A stretch of 50,798 nt of DNA from Sphingomonas sp. SRS2 (GTDB taxonomy: Bacteria > Pseudomonadota > Alphaproteobacteria > Sphingomonadales > Sphingomonadaceae): assembly GCF_000971055.1 (NCBI RefSeq), contig NZ_LARW01000073.1:1-50798 (forward strand), given 5' to 3'. The notes under the pieces were generated by a model. It saw nothing but the letters and a program-made list of their open reading frames with translations. It had not been told where the DNA came from and did not search any database. Of the stretch, positions 50,424 through 50,798 are shown piece after piece. Position 1 is the first letter of the stretch, and each line of letters starts with the position of its first letter. Position numbers and translations under genes: made by a program.

Positions 50424-50798
50424 TTACATACCGGCGCCGAAGGTGATTTCGACGCGGCGGTTCTGCGGCTCGCGGACGCCGTCGGCGGTGTCGACCAGCG
50501 GGCGGCTTTCACCGAACGCTTCAGTCGCAATCGCGCTGTCAGGCACGCCCTTGCCAGCAAGGTAGGACTTCACCGCGTCGGCACGACGCTGCGAAAGGCC
50601 GACATTGTACTGGTCGCCACCCGACTTGTCGGCGTGGCCGGCAAGCTGGACACGGGCCTGGCCGGTCGTTGCATAAGCGTTGGCCGCATTGTCGAGGATC
50701 GACGCAGCTTCCGCCGTGATGTCCGACTTATCCCAGTCGAAGAACACGATGAACGGACCCGGACTTTCCACAACCGGCGGAGGCGGAGGCGGCGGAGG
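50424..50798 (-). CDS. OmpA-family outer membrane protein, C-terminal part
   Basis: Cut by the right edge: only the last 124 residues or so are seen. A proline-rich linker (PPPPPPPVVESPGP) leads into the OmpA peptidoglycan-binding domain: FIVFFDWDKSDITAEAASIL, VQLAGHADKSGGDQYNVGLSQRRADAVKSYL, GESRPLVDTADGVREPQNRRVEITF. The Asp and Arg (DxxGxxxYN and NRRVE) that hold diaminopimelate are present. The missing N-terminal part is presumably a beta-barrel. It is followed by a strong terminator. Confidence 0.93.
   Translation of the reverse strand, partial: PPPPPPPPVVESPGPFIVFFDWDKSDITAEAASILDNAANAYATTGQARVQLAGHADKSGGDQYNVGLSQRRADAVKSYLAGKGVPDSAIATEAFGESRPLVDTADGVREPQNRRVEITFGAGM

Noticed and set aside
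1-50798. CRISPR array, tRNA or rRNA genes, insertion sequences, prophage
   Set aside because: No evenly spaced direct repeats, cloverleaf-like sequences, transposase or integrase genes were seen; the repeats found are isolated palindromes.

Overview
The window is GC-rich, densely coding chromosomal DNA from an alphaproteobacterium, most probably a sphingomonad (Sphingomonas, Rhizorhabdus, Sphingobium or a relative). The evidence is the pair of alphaproteobacterial cell-cycle regulators (DivK and MipZ), a PgmG-type phosphomannomutase, a short-form HisG, a K+-independent membrane pyrophosphatase, an MlaEFD operon ending in a PqiC-like lipoprotein, and families of GC-rich palindromic intergenic repeats. 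I see no phage, transposase, CRISPR array, rRNA or tRNA. Apart from one AT-rich toxin-antitoxin patch the region reads as core chromosome.

Layout. 1-2946: tail of a meta-cleavage aromatic degradation operon (acylating acetaldehyde dehydrogenase, 4-hydroxy-2-oxovalerate aldolase) facing a divergent IclR regulator, with a near-perfect inverted repeat in the shared promoter region. 2968-4542: TauD-type dioxygenase and thioredoxin-fold protein. 4966-6324: secreted CHAP protein and HAD phosphatase. 6573-10045: MlaEFD-type ABC lipid transporter plus lipoprotein. 10144-16749: aminopeptidase N, an epimerase, a DMT transporter, threonine aldolase, pirin and a small membrane protein. 16857-23357: hppA, then thiL, a TauE-like permease, nusB, hisD and hisG, all read leftward. 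23452-24198: an UPF0016-type manganese exporter preceded by a clear yybP-ykoY (Mn2+) riboswitch. 24343-25243: dps and rpmG.

25566-32114 holds divK, a cluster of DUF3572, HAD, RidA, a GDPD-like protein and a FemAB-like acyltransferase, a Sel1-like protein, panC, mipZ and a J-domain protein. 32278-36166: phosphomannomutase and a large Lhr-type helicase. 36184-36870: an AT-rich brnTA toxin-antitoxin island with its own promoter, twin operators, an upstream mini-ORF and a terminator. 36871-42908: an IalB-like protein, an outer-membrane barrel, dnaN, glutaminase, a small periplasmic protein, the two glyoxalase enzymes and a TPR protein. 42905-45774: alpha/beta hydrolase, M48 protease and YjgN-like membrane protein. 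45953-49007: thrS, an ABM-fold protein and infC. 49072-50798: a Pr6Pr-like membrane protein, a VOC protein and the C-terminal part of an OmpA-family protein cut by the window edge.

The most interesting signals are regulatory or degenerative. They are the Mn2+ riboswitch with a hairpin that competes with its P1 stem; a GDPD-family protein that has lost both catalytic histidines and a metal-ligand glutamate; infC with a Shine-Dalgarno placed for an AUA start; a thrS leader with four mutually complementary segments that include the Shine-Dalgarno; a terminator-like hairpin in the rpmG leader; and a 34-bp-arm hairpin between mlaE and its divergent neighbour with a second copy near 28.2 kb. I did not find a convincing wholly new multi-gene system. 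All calls rest on reading the sequence and recalled family features, with no database searches.
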